Shown one piece after another: positions 32,916 to 42,205 of a stretch of 64,000 nt of DNA; positions within the stretch are counted from its first letter, which is position 1, and each line of letters starts with the position of its first letter. The notes below the pieces were generated by a model, which saw nothing but the letters and a program-made list of their open reading frames with translations, was not told where the DNA came from and made no database searches. Where the stretch lies: NCBI GenBank assembly GCA_963281255.1, contig OY725491.1:1860001-1924000 (forward strand), written 5' to 3'. The DNA is from Aphrocallistes beatrix (lineage: Eukaryota; Porifera; Hexactinellida; Sceptrulophora; Aphrocallistidae). A program made the position numbers and the translations under genes.

Positions 32916-33248
32916 GTACAGGAATCCTTTGCCATTCGCGGGGGTTACGTTCTTGAGAATTGCCGGGAACTATAAATCCGCGAAAGGCAAGTCTAAAGGG
33001 TAGCGAAAATCCTGGAGTTAGGTTCCTAGAATTCTAGAAGCTTCATCAAGTAATAACATCCATAATATCCTATGAAAGCTTCATGTTGTAAAGGGACAAA
33101 TAAAGCTACGGTCAATAATATTTAAGTTTAATACCATAGATGTTGAATCAGTCTCTCTGAATTGGAAAACGATACCTTAGTTGATGACTATTTTGGTTAG
33201 GCCAGAATAAGAGCTAATTTGAGGATGGATTCTAACATAACTAATTAC

Positions 33249-33380
33249 CAGGGTTAAAAAAAAGGTAAAGAAAATCCCACAGAAACTCACAGGATATCCC
33301 ACAGAATCCCACAGGAAATCCCACATAATTCCACAAATGCTCACATAATCCCACAGATTCCCATTCCCAGGGCAACCCTG
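33249..33380. mobile_element. hAT-like mini-MITE (132 bp) with ATCCCACA repeats
   Basis: Ends CAGGGTTAAAA and, reversed, CAGGGTTGCCC; the exact duplication CTAATTAC lies at 33241-33248 and 33381-33388. The inside is largely tandem AATCCCACA words. Confidence 0.85.
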
Positions 33381-33595
33381 CTAATTACACTAGCTAATCA
33401 AAATATTCTGCAAATAAAACCGCGAATAGTCGAGGGACTTATTCGCGAAGGGCACAACTTGACACAAAATATTTTCCGCGAATGATCAAAACCACGAACG
33501 GCGAGGGCTGCCTGTATAACAGCTAAATTGGCATATTTTGAGTAGAGATTTTATTAAATGGCTTTTAGATAATTACCAACCTCTTATATAGTATA

Positions 33596-34870
33596 TAGGG
33601 TAATGCAGAAATGGTTCGACTTTTCGAAAAAGGAAATAGTTCGACTTTTTATCATTAGGATTAATGGTTTTTGCGAATTATTTCCTTTTTTGGAAAGTCG
33701 AACTATTTCCACCATACCTCTCAGTCCATGTTGTTAACAACAATTCAAGTGTATTATATGCTATGATCAATCAATTCGATCAGAAAATCACTTTAACAAT
33801 CAAATTATAGACTCAAAATAGCTCTGTATTCAATTATCTTAGATAAACTCAATGTTTTTTGTTTTGTTTTTGTTTTTGTTTTTGTTTGACCAGAATTTAT
33901 TGAGGAACTGGGAGGTGCTAGAAATGTGAAATTTGGCACACAGGTAAATATTAATGAGTCTACGATTAAGTTCGAAGATCTAAGCGAAATCTTCACACCT
34001 CGCCGAGATAGGTGACAAATTGTGCTGACCAATGAAATTCGTTTCTTTTATGATGCAAATACATTAGGATCAAACAGTAGTGACTTTTGCATACAATCAA
34101 AAGGACTATTTGTGTTTGAAATTTATTGGTTCATGTGAGAACCAATCAATCATTAGACTTTTATAATGCCAATCACACGATTCTATTTCATATAAATGAT
34201 TGAATATAGCTATTTTGAGTTTATAATTTGATTGTTAATAAAGGTATTTTATGATCGAATTGATTGATCATAACATATAATACACTAATTGTTGTTAGCG
34301 ACATCGACTGGAATTGGTTAATTAATCAAGTATAATAATATTTAGTAATGTGAACTTTGTGGATTCAAATTGACCTTTTAGTTGACTTAATACGAAGTAA
34401 ATTAATTCTATTTATCACGAACCTAAATTTTATGCTATAGTTCTGATTTCATTAATGTAGCTGCAGACAAATAGCAATTCAGCATAATTAGTAGAGAACA
34501 AGAAAGCGACGTATTGTTTCCCTAATATCCCCAAGCACCCACTGGGTAACTCTGCGGACACGCAGCGCAAGCAAGCGAAGCGCGCTTGTTTATATAAATT
34601 ATATAGAATCGAATCGTGTGAATAGCATTACAAAAGTCTGATAATTGATTGGTTCTCGCATGAACCATGAATTTCAATCACAAATAGTCCTTTTGATTGT
34701 AATCATAAGTCACTACTGTTTGATTCAAATGTATTTGCATTATAAAATAACCGAATTTGATTGGTCAGCACATTTTGTCACCTATCACGGCGAGGTGTCA
34801 AGATATCGTTTAGATCTTCGAACTCCCTTCTAATGGTGCTTTTTTTGCGAACTATTTCCGCCATACCCTA
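33596..34870. mobile_element. TIR element (ATAGGGTA...GAAATAGTTCG ends) with interleaved repeats
   Basis: Left end TAGGGTAATGCAGAAATGG and right end, reversed, TAGGGTATGGCGGAAATAG. Inside lie the MITE at 33729-34298, a solo GC-hairpin module at 34530-34589, and a 220-bp inverted pair (about 33965-34200 and 34600-34835; shared words ACCTCGCCG, ATAGGTGACAAA, AGGACTATTTGTG). No coding frame is supported. Confidence 0.55.
33729..34298. mobile_element. Long-TIR MITE with ATCAATCAATTCGATC ends
   Basis: Inverted arms of about 100 bp: the left TTGTTAACAACAATT...ATGATCAATCAATTCGATCA...ATAGCT is repeated inverted at 34200-34298. The interior contains a sequence whose inverse lies outside the element at 34600-34835. 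Confidence 0.65.
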
Positions 34871-36364
34871 TTAGTTGTACTATATGCTGTAGAGCAGAAA
34901 AAATTTGAAAATTGTGTAGCAAGCGAAGCGCTTGTATACAACATATATGCCTTCATTCACACAATAAATAATTACACAAGTACGACACAATAAACTATCG
35001 TTCTCAATATCTCAAAACAATATAACTTCTCTATGGTATCCAGCAATAGATGCTCTTTTGGAGGATTATTAGGATCCTCTTGACTTCCTAAGCATCCTGA
35101 CAAAGCTCAAGTTCGCGTATATGCATGATGACTTCAGTGATATTAAGATTATTTTGGGTATGCATTCTAAATCTCATCTTATCAGCAAATTCACCAAGTC
35201 CATAATGCAATCCAACCTGAATTCAATCTCTCAATCAATCCAATTTGAACTCTGTGGATACCTTCACTGTATTCTTAACTAACTGCAAGAATTCAGCTTT
35301 GACTATGGGTATCGAATTTTATGCAGTTTCTAGAGATATCGGAAAAAGAGTGAAGAGAAGAAACCGAGTTAAGGCTAAGTGATATTTGTACCAATGGCTG
35401 CAAGCACGGTGTACTTAATGGGGCGCATGTATTAGTTCGAATTCCATTTATTCGTTAGTTCGAGTAAAAGTTTGTGAATGTTGTTATTAGTTCGAATCGT
35501 CTGAATCCCTTTTCTAATAATTGATTTATTCTAAATAATAGAAACCAGTAACAATGGTACAATACAATACAAATAGTTATTGTAATAACATTAATTACCT
35601 TTCAAGTATCGTATTAATAATGCTAACACTGGAGAATATATTCAAAGCAGAGGAAAGTATATTAAGAAAAGAAAATTATATCTGACGGGTAAAAATATTT
35701 ATTTACAAAATTTGAAAGAAATCCAATGTATCTGAAATGCATATTTTTCAGAAAAGGCTGCAAAAGGACTGATATACTAGACTTAGAAATAAATTTAATA
35801 TATCCAAAATCCGAACATATTAATATTTTGAAAAATTTTATTCCGAAATGTATCTATTGAAAACGAAATGAAACGAGGTGCAGGAATTAATGTGGTAACT
35901 TTGGGCAAATATCTAATAACGTTGCTGTATCAGATCGATCAACATTCATATCTCTTCAAAGAATCCGAATCAGTAATGTTTGTTCACGAAAAATGCTTCA
36001 ACCACGAATTCAGGAATTTTTCTACTTTTACAGATTTTGCTTTAAATTTAAAGTCACAGTGATGTTGAGAGATTTATTTGAGTGATTTTTCTTTGATAAA
36101 ATATATGAGATTGCACCAGACATTAGTAAGATCTGTTTGTTTTGATAGAACATTAGTACATTGGAACATAATTTGATGGAACATACCACACAGTCCCTCA
36201 ACATTTCTTCAGCTTTAGACAATATTTTTCTCTATTGGGAAACACTCTTCCAGTTATTTTAATTCAAACTAATGATGACATGGGAAATTCGAAGCTGCGC
36301 CCATTACTTGATAATTTTATTGATTATTTTGAATAAGTTCGTTAATTATAGCATGTAGCAGTTT
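34871..36364. other. Intergenic, nothing recognised
   Basis: It starts with a short remnant of the GC module (AGCAAGCGAAGCGCTTG at 34919). The rest is AT-rich. Short frames near 35868-36222 on both strands are not conserved-looking. No gene is supported. Confidence 0.4.
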
Positions 36365-36466
36365 TTGTGTGGCCATTTTTATGCGTGGCCAGTTTTGTGT
36401 GTGGCCGTTTTTATGTGTGGCCGGTTTTGTATGTGGCCATTTTTTGTTCGTGGCCGTTTTGACTGA
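36365..36466 (+). repeat. Minisatellite, GTGTGGCC unit
   Basis: About five tandem units of 18-20 bp of the form GTGTGGCCATTTTTATGC / GTGTGGCCGGTTTTGTAT. Unit length varies slightly. Confidence 0.85.
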
Positions 36467-36649
36467 AATCATTTAGTAGATTTATGGCTAATATTTCAAT
36501 AGCCATCATACTAAATTCAATCATGTGTGCCTTCAAATAGGTATAAAAAGACAAGCAACATCCAATTGACTAAAAATACACCATAATAACAGTAATCATA
36601 ACTTGGCAGTTACTTCGAGAAACATTCACAGCTGAAAGTTACAAAGGTT

Positions 36650-37030
36650 TGTTTGTTAAATGATTTTGAAAATCAGTGTATATGATCCGAATATCATATT
36701 TTGAGACTATATGTTACACATATTGTAATTCCTAAAATAGGCTCTTGAGTTTCCAACAGTTAATAATTTTGGTTTTTAGGGGTGTAAGATCCAAATATCT
36801 CATTTTCGAATCTTCATGATAGATGCTTTGTTTGTCTTTATTTACAATAGCTACATAAAAATTATATAAAAATTAAGATTTCACATGCTAGAAATGAGCT
36901 TTTAGCTGTTGGCATGGGATTCTAGAGGTGCAAATTCTGAATCTCGTATTTTAGAACTTATATGTTAATTTTTTTCCTTGTTTTTGTTGACGTTAACTAC
37001 ATAAAGTAAACCAATCTCAGAAATATGAAA
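36650..37030 (+). repeat. Repeat family B, tandem monomers
   Basis: Two diverged tandem units carry CCTAAAATAGGCTCT, GTTTTTAGGGGTGTAAGA and TTTGTTTACAATAGCTACAT words, matching the monomer seen at 12250 and 46390. Neither the GC head nor the far end is present. Confidence 0.5.
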
Positions 37031-37088
37031 TAAATAATCAAGAAAAGAATCGATTGATTCAAATATTTTTTACAATGAAACACTGTTC

Positions 37089-38062
37089 ATAGCCTACTCT
37101 AATAATGCCTCACAGTAAAATAACCAAGGATGCAGTAATAGCAGAATGGATTAATATACGATTAGCCTAAAGTCGTTAACCATAATGAATAGGCATTAAG
37201 AATGTATTACCAGCATATATAAACTTGGCATCAGAGTACATATATCCGTTCATATCATTGCGCAACAGATCCTTATAAGCACGATTTTGGCGATTTTCTA
37301 AGCTGTTTTAAGCCTACTTCTAAATGTTATTAAAGTATAATTTTGTGTATAATTAACATTAGTACTAGTTGATTTGAAAAAATTAGAATTTTTCAATGGA
37401 ATGTTATATTCCTAGGTTGCTATGGTAGAGCATTTTGATTTTGTTTAAGCCATATCCTGCACTGTAATAACTAGATTTGATCGTATTTGATAGGAAATTG
37501 GTTACTTCCTATTAGGTAATAATACAATTTATACTTCTAAATTCACAGACTATAGAGTTATGCGACTATTTAGTATTTTAGTCACATTCTTAAAATCAAA
37601 CCCATAACTCAAAACTCGTTGAATTTAGAAGTTCAAGTTGTATTATCACCTAATAGTAAGTAGTCCATTGCCTATTAAATACAATCAAATTTGAAGATCT
37701 AGTTGCTACAGTTTGCACGAAATGGCACAAACTGACCAAAATGCTCTACCAAAGCAAATTTTTCCAAATCAATTAGTACTAATCTTGGTTCTACACAAAA
37801 ATCACACCTTAATAACATTTAGAAATAGGGTTAAAACAGCTTAGAAAATCGCTAAAATTGTCCTTAGATTGACCTGTTGCGAAATGATATGATGGCTAAT
37901 CAAATTTTTACCAACAAATATATGTACTCTGACATCATGTTTATATATACTGGTAATACATTCTTAAGGTCTATTTTGCAGGCAACGATTTTGGCTAATC
38001 ATGTATTATATCAATCGGCTACTACTTCATCCCTAGTCCATAATTTTCAGTCTACTGGGAGG
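37089..38062. mobile_element. Foldback element G, copy 1
   Basis: It begins CATAGCCTACTCTAATAATG, as at 55857, and runs inward with ATTAGCCTAAAGTCGTTAACC and TATTACCAGCATATATAAAC. The second half is the inverse of the first, meeting near 37.57 kb, so the element is almost one long palindrome with arms over 400 bp. The right terminus is lost (last match near AATTTTCAGTCTACTGGG). Confidence 0.75.
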
Positions 38063-38125
38063 AAAATTGAGGAAAATACTGTGAGAAAAATGTTTTAGTC
38101 GTAAAACTGTAATTTCAAATAATGA

Positions 38126-38275
38126 AAAAAAGTGATAATGATGTCATAATTCCATGATAAATCGACATTTCCGTCTGAGGTCAGAAAATTTAGCGGAGTA
38201 ATTGCCAAAAGACTCCAACATACCCAAAATCAGCTTTCCGTGCCTGACAGTTTCTTCAATCAATTCGTTACATAG

Positions 38276-38319
<44 letters not shown>

Positions 38320-38330
38320 TGTGACCATAA
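38126..38330 (+). repeat. Repeat family A, 5'-truncated copy with TA tail
   Basis: Only the right part is present (CCATGATAAATCGACATTTCC, CAGTTTCTTCAATCAATTCG), ending in a TA tract of about 45 bp. The CRE site is mutated (TGATGTCA). Confidence 0.65.
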
Positions 38331-38387
38331 CTTTTTAGAAATTGTTGAACAGTTAGAGAAATAATTCTAATCTATTTTAATACAAAA

Positions 38388-38860
38388 CAAGCGCGCTTCG
38401 CTTGCTTGCTCTGCGCGGCTACAGTGGCAGATGCCTGGACTCACAATGAGTAATTATAAGGGAGATAACATCTCTGAATATATGTGTCTTACTGCTATAA
38501 TCGATAGCACTAGAAAAGTAATCAAATTTGTTAGTTTTTAAATTTTTGATGTGTAATGATGACGTCATAACATTTATTAGAGTTGTCTCATATTTGAGAT
38601 ATATTGCTATACACATTCTACTAAAATTTCAGCCTTGTATCACCTAAAATGGCTGAGTTATAGTAGAAAAATTTCGAATTATAAAAAGGTGACGATGACG
38701 TCATACTTCCATGATGAGTCGACATTTTCTTCTGAGGTCAGAACTTAGTGGAGCCATAGTAAAAACTCCCTCGTGCCAAAATTCAGCTTTCTGTGCCTGG
38801 CAGTGTCTTCAATTAATTCCTTACATATACTATATTAATCGAGCTTTAATTGTAAGGATG
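38388..38860 (+). repeat. Repeat family A, copy 3
   Basis: GC head (shortened; the second hairpin is largely lost), body with CRE palindromes at 38560-38567 and 38696-38703, and family end AATCGAGCTTTAATTG...GGATG. The TA tail is very short here, which shows that the end word belongs to the repeat rather than to flanking DNA. Confidence 0.78.
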
Positions 38861-38899
38861 ATTGTGAAAAATTAATGTTCGATAGGGGTTCATTAATAT

Positions 38900-39235
38900 T
38901 TAATCTTCTGACCTTGATTGTCCAGCACTGTAGTATATCTCAGACTTTGATTCCCAATATGGGCGTAGGAATTCAGGTTGAATATCTTCCCAAATGTTGA
39001 TCAGACGTCTCTTTAGCTCTGAAATTGTTTTTGGACGTCGATTGGGATCCGATTCAGTTGGTATTTTATCCACGCAAATACATTCTCGATTGAATTCAAA
39101 TCGGGGCTCTGACTGGGTCACTCAAATATGTGATTAGGCATTTTTCCTTCATCCAATTTTTCGCAACCTTTAATGTATGCTTAGGGTCATTGTCCTGCAC
39201 CAAATACCACTTGTTCTTATGGAAAACAAATATAT
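38900..39235 (-). pseudogene. Tc1-like transposase fragment
   Basis: On the minus strand the typical C-terminal half of a Tc1 transposase is readable: VQDNDPKHTLKVAKNW, then PDLNSIENVFAWIK, then TISELKRRLINIWEDI. The pieces are in different frames, so at least two frameshifts have occurred. The N-terminal half and ends are absent. Confidence 0.8.
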
Positions 39236-39486
39236 ATATATTATATATATATATCTAAGTTGACTAATTCAATGAAAAATGATGAAGAATTATGAATTAT
39301 TCAATTAATGAATTATTCAAAACCTCAAACATTAGAGTGCAGATTCTCTGCCCCAAAGTGGTTAAAAGGTTGCTCATGTTATATACCTCTAACATTGCTC
39401 AGTCCCTAAGCGAAATATCAAATATTTTTTTCATTATTTTAGTTTAAAATTTTGAGTAATTCATTGATAATTCATGAATTAGTCAA

Positions 39487-39527
<41 letters not shown>

Positions 39528-39529
<2 letters not shown>

Positions 39530-39720
39530 TCGAACCTGCTACAACGGCCACTCTATATAACGGTCACCTGTCTATAGCGGTCACCAATGAACAGTCCCGT
39601 CCGAAATTCCATAATATTGAACCTGTGTATAGCGGTCACCTGCTCAACGCAGCCAGCGGCCACCCGTTTGTAGTCCCATACTGAGCCTAAAACTGTATAA
39701 CGGCCAATTTTCTATATACA
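39528..39720 (+). repeat. CAGTCGAACC repeat, inverted partner at 41803-41955
   Basis: A pogo-like left end CAGTCGAACCTGCTACAACG after TA is followed by GGTCACCTGTCTATAGCGG and GAAATTCCATAATATTGAAC. The same text, reversed, is at 41803-41955. The two copies face each other across the mariner-type transposon and a repeat B copy. Confidence 0.7.
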
Positions 39721-39727
39721 GTATATA

Positions 39728-41095
39728 CAGGGTGTTTCAAAAAAAACAGGCCCCTAATCAAAATTACCACAAATCAATCAGTGTTATGAAATAAATTTGA
39801 CAATTCAACAATAATAAAGTTAAAACACTTTTTAATAATATATCAAAAGGAAAAAGCTATAATCCAAAAAATGCGTAAGTTATAGCATATGTTCTAGATG
39901 TTCCCCATTTAATTCCATACATTTTCTCAGTCTTACAACAAAATTGTTCATTACATCCTTGCAAACTGACCTCGGAATCTTTCCTATTTCATCCTTGATG
40001 GAGTCTTTGAGTTCTACGATGTTTTGGGGCTTGTTAGCATATACTTTATCCTTCAAATAACCCCAAAGATAGAAATCCGGGGGGCTCAGATCCGGACTGT
40101 GAGGGGCCCACTCAAAGGGAGTCAGTCGACTGATGACTCGGGTTCCGAAATGATTTTTGAGCCATTCCCTAGCCATTATTGAAGTGTGTGCAGGTGCTCC
40201 ATCCTGCTGGAACCATAGCCTGGGTAATAGAGAAGGGTAAAGTGATTCCACTTCCTTCCAAAATTCCTCTAGCACCTTGACATAGCGTTCTTTTGTCACA
40301 GTCACATTTCGACCATTTTCTTCGATGAAAATGGGTCCGATGATGCCTCTCGCGCTAAGAGCAGCCCACACAGTACATCTTTCGGAGTGTAATGGCTTCT
40401 GGGATATCTCTGAAGGCTTTTGAGTACCCCAAAATACATTGTTCTTACTGTTGACCTTCCCATCCAGGTCAAAATGAGCCTCATCCGAGGTGAAAAGAAG
40501 TCCAAGAAATGTGTCACAACATTCTACTTTGGCGACCAATTTCACAGCCATAGTCAGCCTCTTGGCGATATCTGCATTAGTTAGCTTCTGACTAGTCCGT
40601 ATTCTATAGGGAAAAACACGCAGATCATGTTTCAGGACTCTCCAGAGAGTGGTAAGTGTGATACCAAGAGTCTGGCTCCTCTTCCGGATTGACCTTTTTG
40701 GGCTGTTTCCAACTGCCTCCCTAATATCATCAATAAGTTCGGCAGTTCTCTTCCTAGGTCTTCCAGAATGAGTCGGGCGCTTGTCATCCTTCACATTTAG
40801 GTTTAGCACTGTCCCATAAGTCCTGAAATGGTCAATCCAAGCTTGTATCACGCTCTTGCAGGGCGATGAAGCTGTCTCAAACTTTGCATGAAATAACTCA
40901 TTGACCTTCTTAAATGAGCCATGCTTGAAGTAGAATTCCACACAGAATACACGGTGCTCCAACTTCCAATTTGGTTTGCATGCCTTCACATGAGTTGCCT
41001 CTGCCATTCTTTAACGAAATAACTTGACTAGAATAAAATCCTTAGTTAGGTGGCGAGAAAAATTATTATGGGCCTGTTTTTTATGGATCACCCGG
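39728..41095 (-). mobile_element. Complete-looking Tc1/mariner transposon (DD41D spacing)
   Basis: The 1368-bp element has inverted ends CAGGGTGTTTCAAAAAAAAC and, reversed, CCGGGTGATCCATAAAAAAC, followed on both sides by AGGCCC, and TA duplications at 39726-39727 and 41096-41097. One intact transposase frame fills most of it. The ends are close but not identical, so it is not brand new. The MITE at 56806-57229 shares the first 12 bases of its end. Confidence 0.9.
39880..41007 (-). CDS. Mariner-type transposase
   Basis: The 375-residue uninterrupted protein has an N-terminal helix-turn-helix region (HRVFCVEFYFKHGSFKKV) and a second one after the hinge (SGRPRKRTAELIDDIREAV, SIRKRSQTLGITLTTLWRVL). 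The catalytic core shows LLFTSDEAHFDLDG (first Asp), LWFQQDGAPAHTS (second Asp) and SPDLSPPDFYLWG (third Asp). Counting from the second Asp to the last Asp of SPPD leaves 41 residues between, i.e. DD41D, a spacing known for the rosa-type branch; that placement is inference. It catalyses cut-and-paste transposition at TA sites. All key residues are present, so it could be active. Confidence 0.92.
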   Translation of the reverse strand: MAEATHVKACKPNWKLEHRVFCVEFYFKHGSFKKVNELFHAKFETASSPCKSVIQAWIDHFRTYGTVLNLNVKDDKRPTHSGRPRKRTAELIDDIREAVGNSPKRSIRKRSQTLGITLTTLWRVLKHDLRVFPYRIRTSQKLTNADIAKRLTMAVKLVAKVECCDTFLGLLFTSDEAHFDLDGKVNSKNNVFWGTQKPSEISQKPLHSERCTVWAALSARGIIGPIFIEENGRNVTVTKERYVKVLEEFWKEVESLYPSLLPRLWFQQDGAPAHTSIMAREWLKNHFGTRVISRLTPFEWAPHSPDLSPPDFYLWGYLKDKVYANKPQNIVELKDSIKDEIGKIPRSVCKDVMNNFVVRLRKCMELNGEHLEHML

Positions 41096-41107
41096 TATAT
41101 CTTATAT

Positions 41108-41727
41108 ATTAAAACACTAGGATTTTTTGTTTGTCCGAAATGATTGAAGAATTGGCAAGTCATAGAGATATGAAAATTGGCATGTAGGTATCAAATGATA
41201 TGACTACAATTAAGTTCTAAGATCTAAGCGAAATTTTCACACCTCTGCAAAAAAATTGAAACAATTTTTCACACCTTTTCTATACAATACTATGCACGGC
41301 TCCACTCTCACAATAGAAATCATTGTACGACACTATTATAGGCTGTCATTAATACTTCAAAGCAATAACTTATATGGATGTCTCAATTATATTATAGTAT
41401 ATATTAATAAAAAAGGTTGTGCATATTTTCACACATTTATATACATACAAGTATTTTCACACCATTTGACGAATTTTGAAAACTAAGCTAGAGACTATCT
41501 TCCAACGGTTGACATGGGAGTTTTAGGAGTCTAGAAGTCGAATATTATATTTTCAGATAGATAGGATAAATTATCTGTTTATTTTTGTTTATATAATACA
41601 ATATTTATATAAAGTAAACAAATTTCCAAAATAGGCTAGATTGAGTAACTCCAGGCGCCCGCAGGACGACTCTGCGGACACGAAGGGTCCGCAAGCCGCG
41701 CAGCGCAAGCAAGCGAAGCGCGCTTGT
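41108..41727 (-). repeat. Repeat family B, full copy with GC-hairpin module
   Basis: Read on the plus strand it begins TTAAAACACTAGGATTTTTT, passes CGAAATGATTGAAGAATTGG and AAATTTTCACACCT, then part of the ~150-bp monomer (GTTTTAGGAGTCTAGAAG), and ends with the GC module CTCCAGGCGCCCGCAGG...CGCAAGCAAGCGAAGCGCGC at 41645-41727. A TA tract of about 70 bp follows. Confidence 0.75.
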
Positions 41728-41733
41728 ATATAC

Positions 41734-41801
<68 letters not shown>

Positions 41802-41802
41802 C

Positions 41803-41955
41803 TAAAATTGGACGTTATACACAGTTTTAGGCTCAGTAAGAGACTACAAACGGGTGGCCGCTGGCTGCGTTGAGCAGGTGACCGCTATACACAGGTTCAA
41901 TATTATGGAATTTCGGACGGGACTGTTCATTGGTGACCGCTATAGACAGGTGACA
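41803..41955 (-). repeat. CAGTCGAACC repeat, inverted partner of 39528-39720
   Basis: Reverse complement of the 39528 copy (GGGTGGCCGCTGGCTGCGTT, ATTTCGGACGGGACTG), truncated at the side corresponding to the CAGTCGAACC end. A short GC-module remnant (AGCAAGCGAAGTGCGCTTG) follows at 41962. Confidence 0.7.
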
Positions 41956-42205
41956 GCTCAAGCAAGCGAAGTGCGCTTGTTATATTGAAAAGTATATTTA
42001 AGTTATAAAAACATTAAATTGATATACACAAGTTTTATAAAATCGAGTAAATAATCCCAAAGTAGATTATCAGGGAGCATTGTAACTGAATAGAGCACGC
42101 CCCCTGGCAAAAAAAAGGTTGGGGGAGGCTGCACCCCCCTCCACCAAAACACCACTGTATATAATAATAGATCTATTTATAGATTGTTGGTGATAAATTT
42201 ATAAA

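Larger units (their letters stand above)
32550..33514. mobile_element. Pogo-like MITE carrying two hAT insertions
   Basis: Ends CAGGAATCCTTTGCCATTCG (left end interrupted after five bases) and, reversed, CAGGCAGCCCTCGCCGTTCG are flanked by TA (32548-32549 and 33515-33516). CGCGAA words occur near both ends. The element hosts hAT-like MITEs at 32555-32915 and 33249-33380, so it is the oldest of the three. Confidence 0.75.

Noticed and set aside
34530-34589. GC-rich palindromes as a possible tRNA or other structural RNA gene
   Set aside because: No A- or B-box consensus and no cloverleaf; the same module recurs attached to repeats.
35868-36222. Two opposed frames of 64 codons
   Set aside because: Overlap on opposite strands in AT-rich DNA; neither has a motif or promoter.
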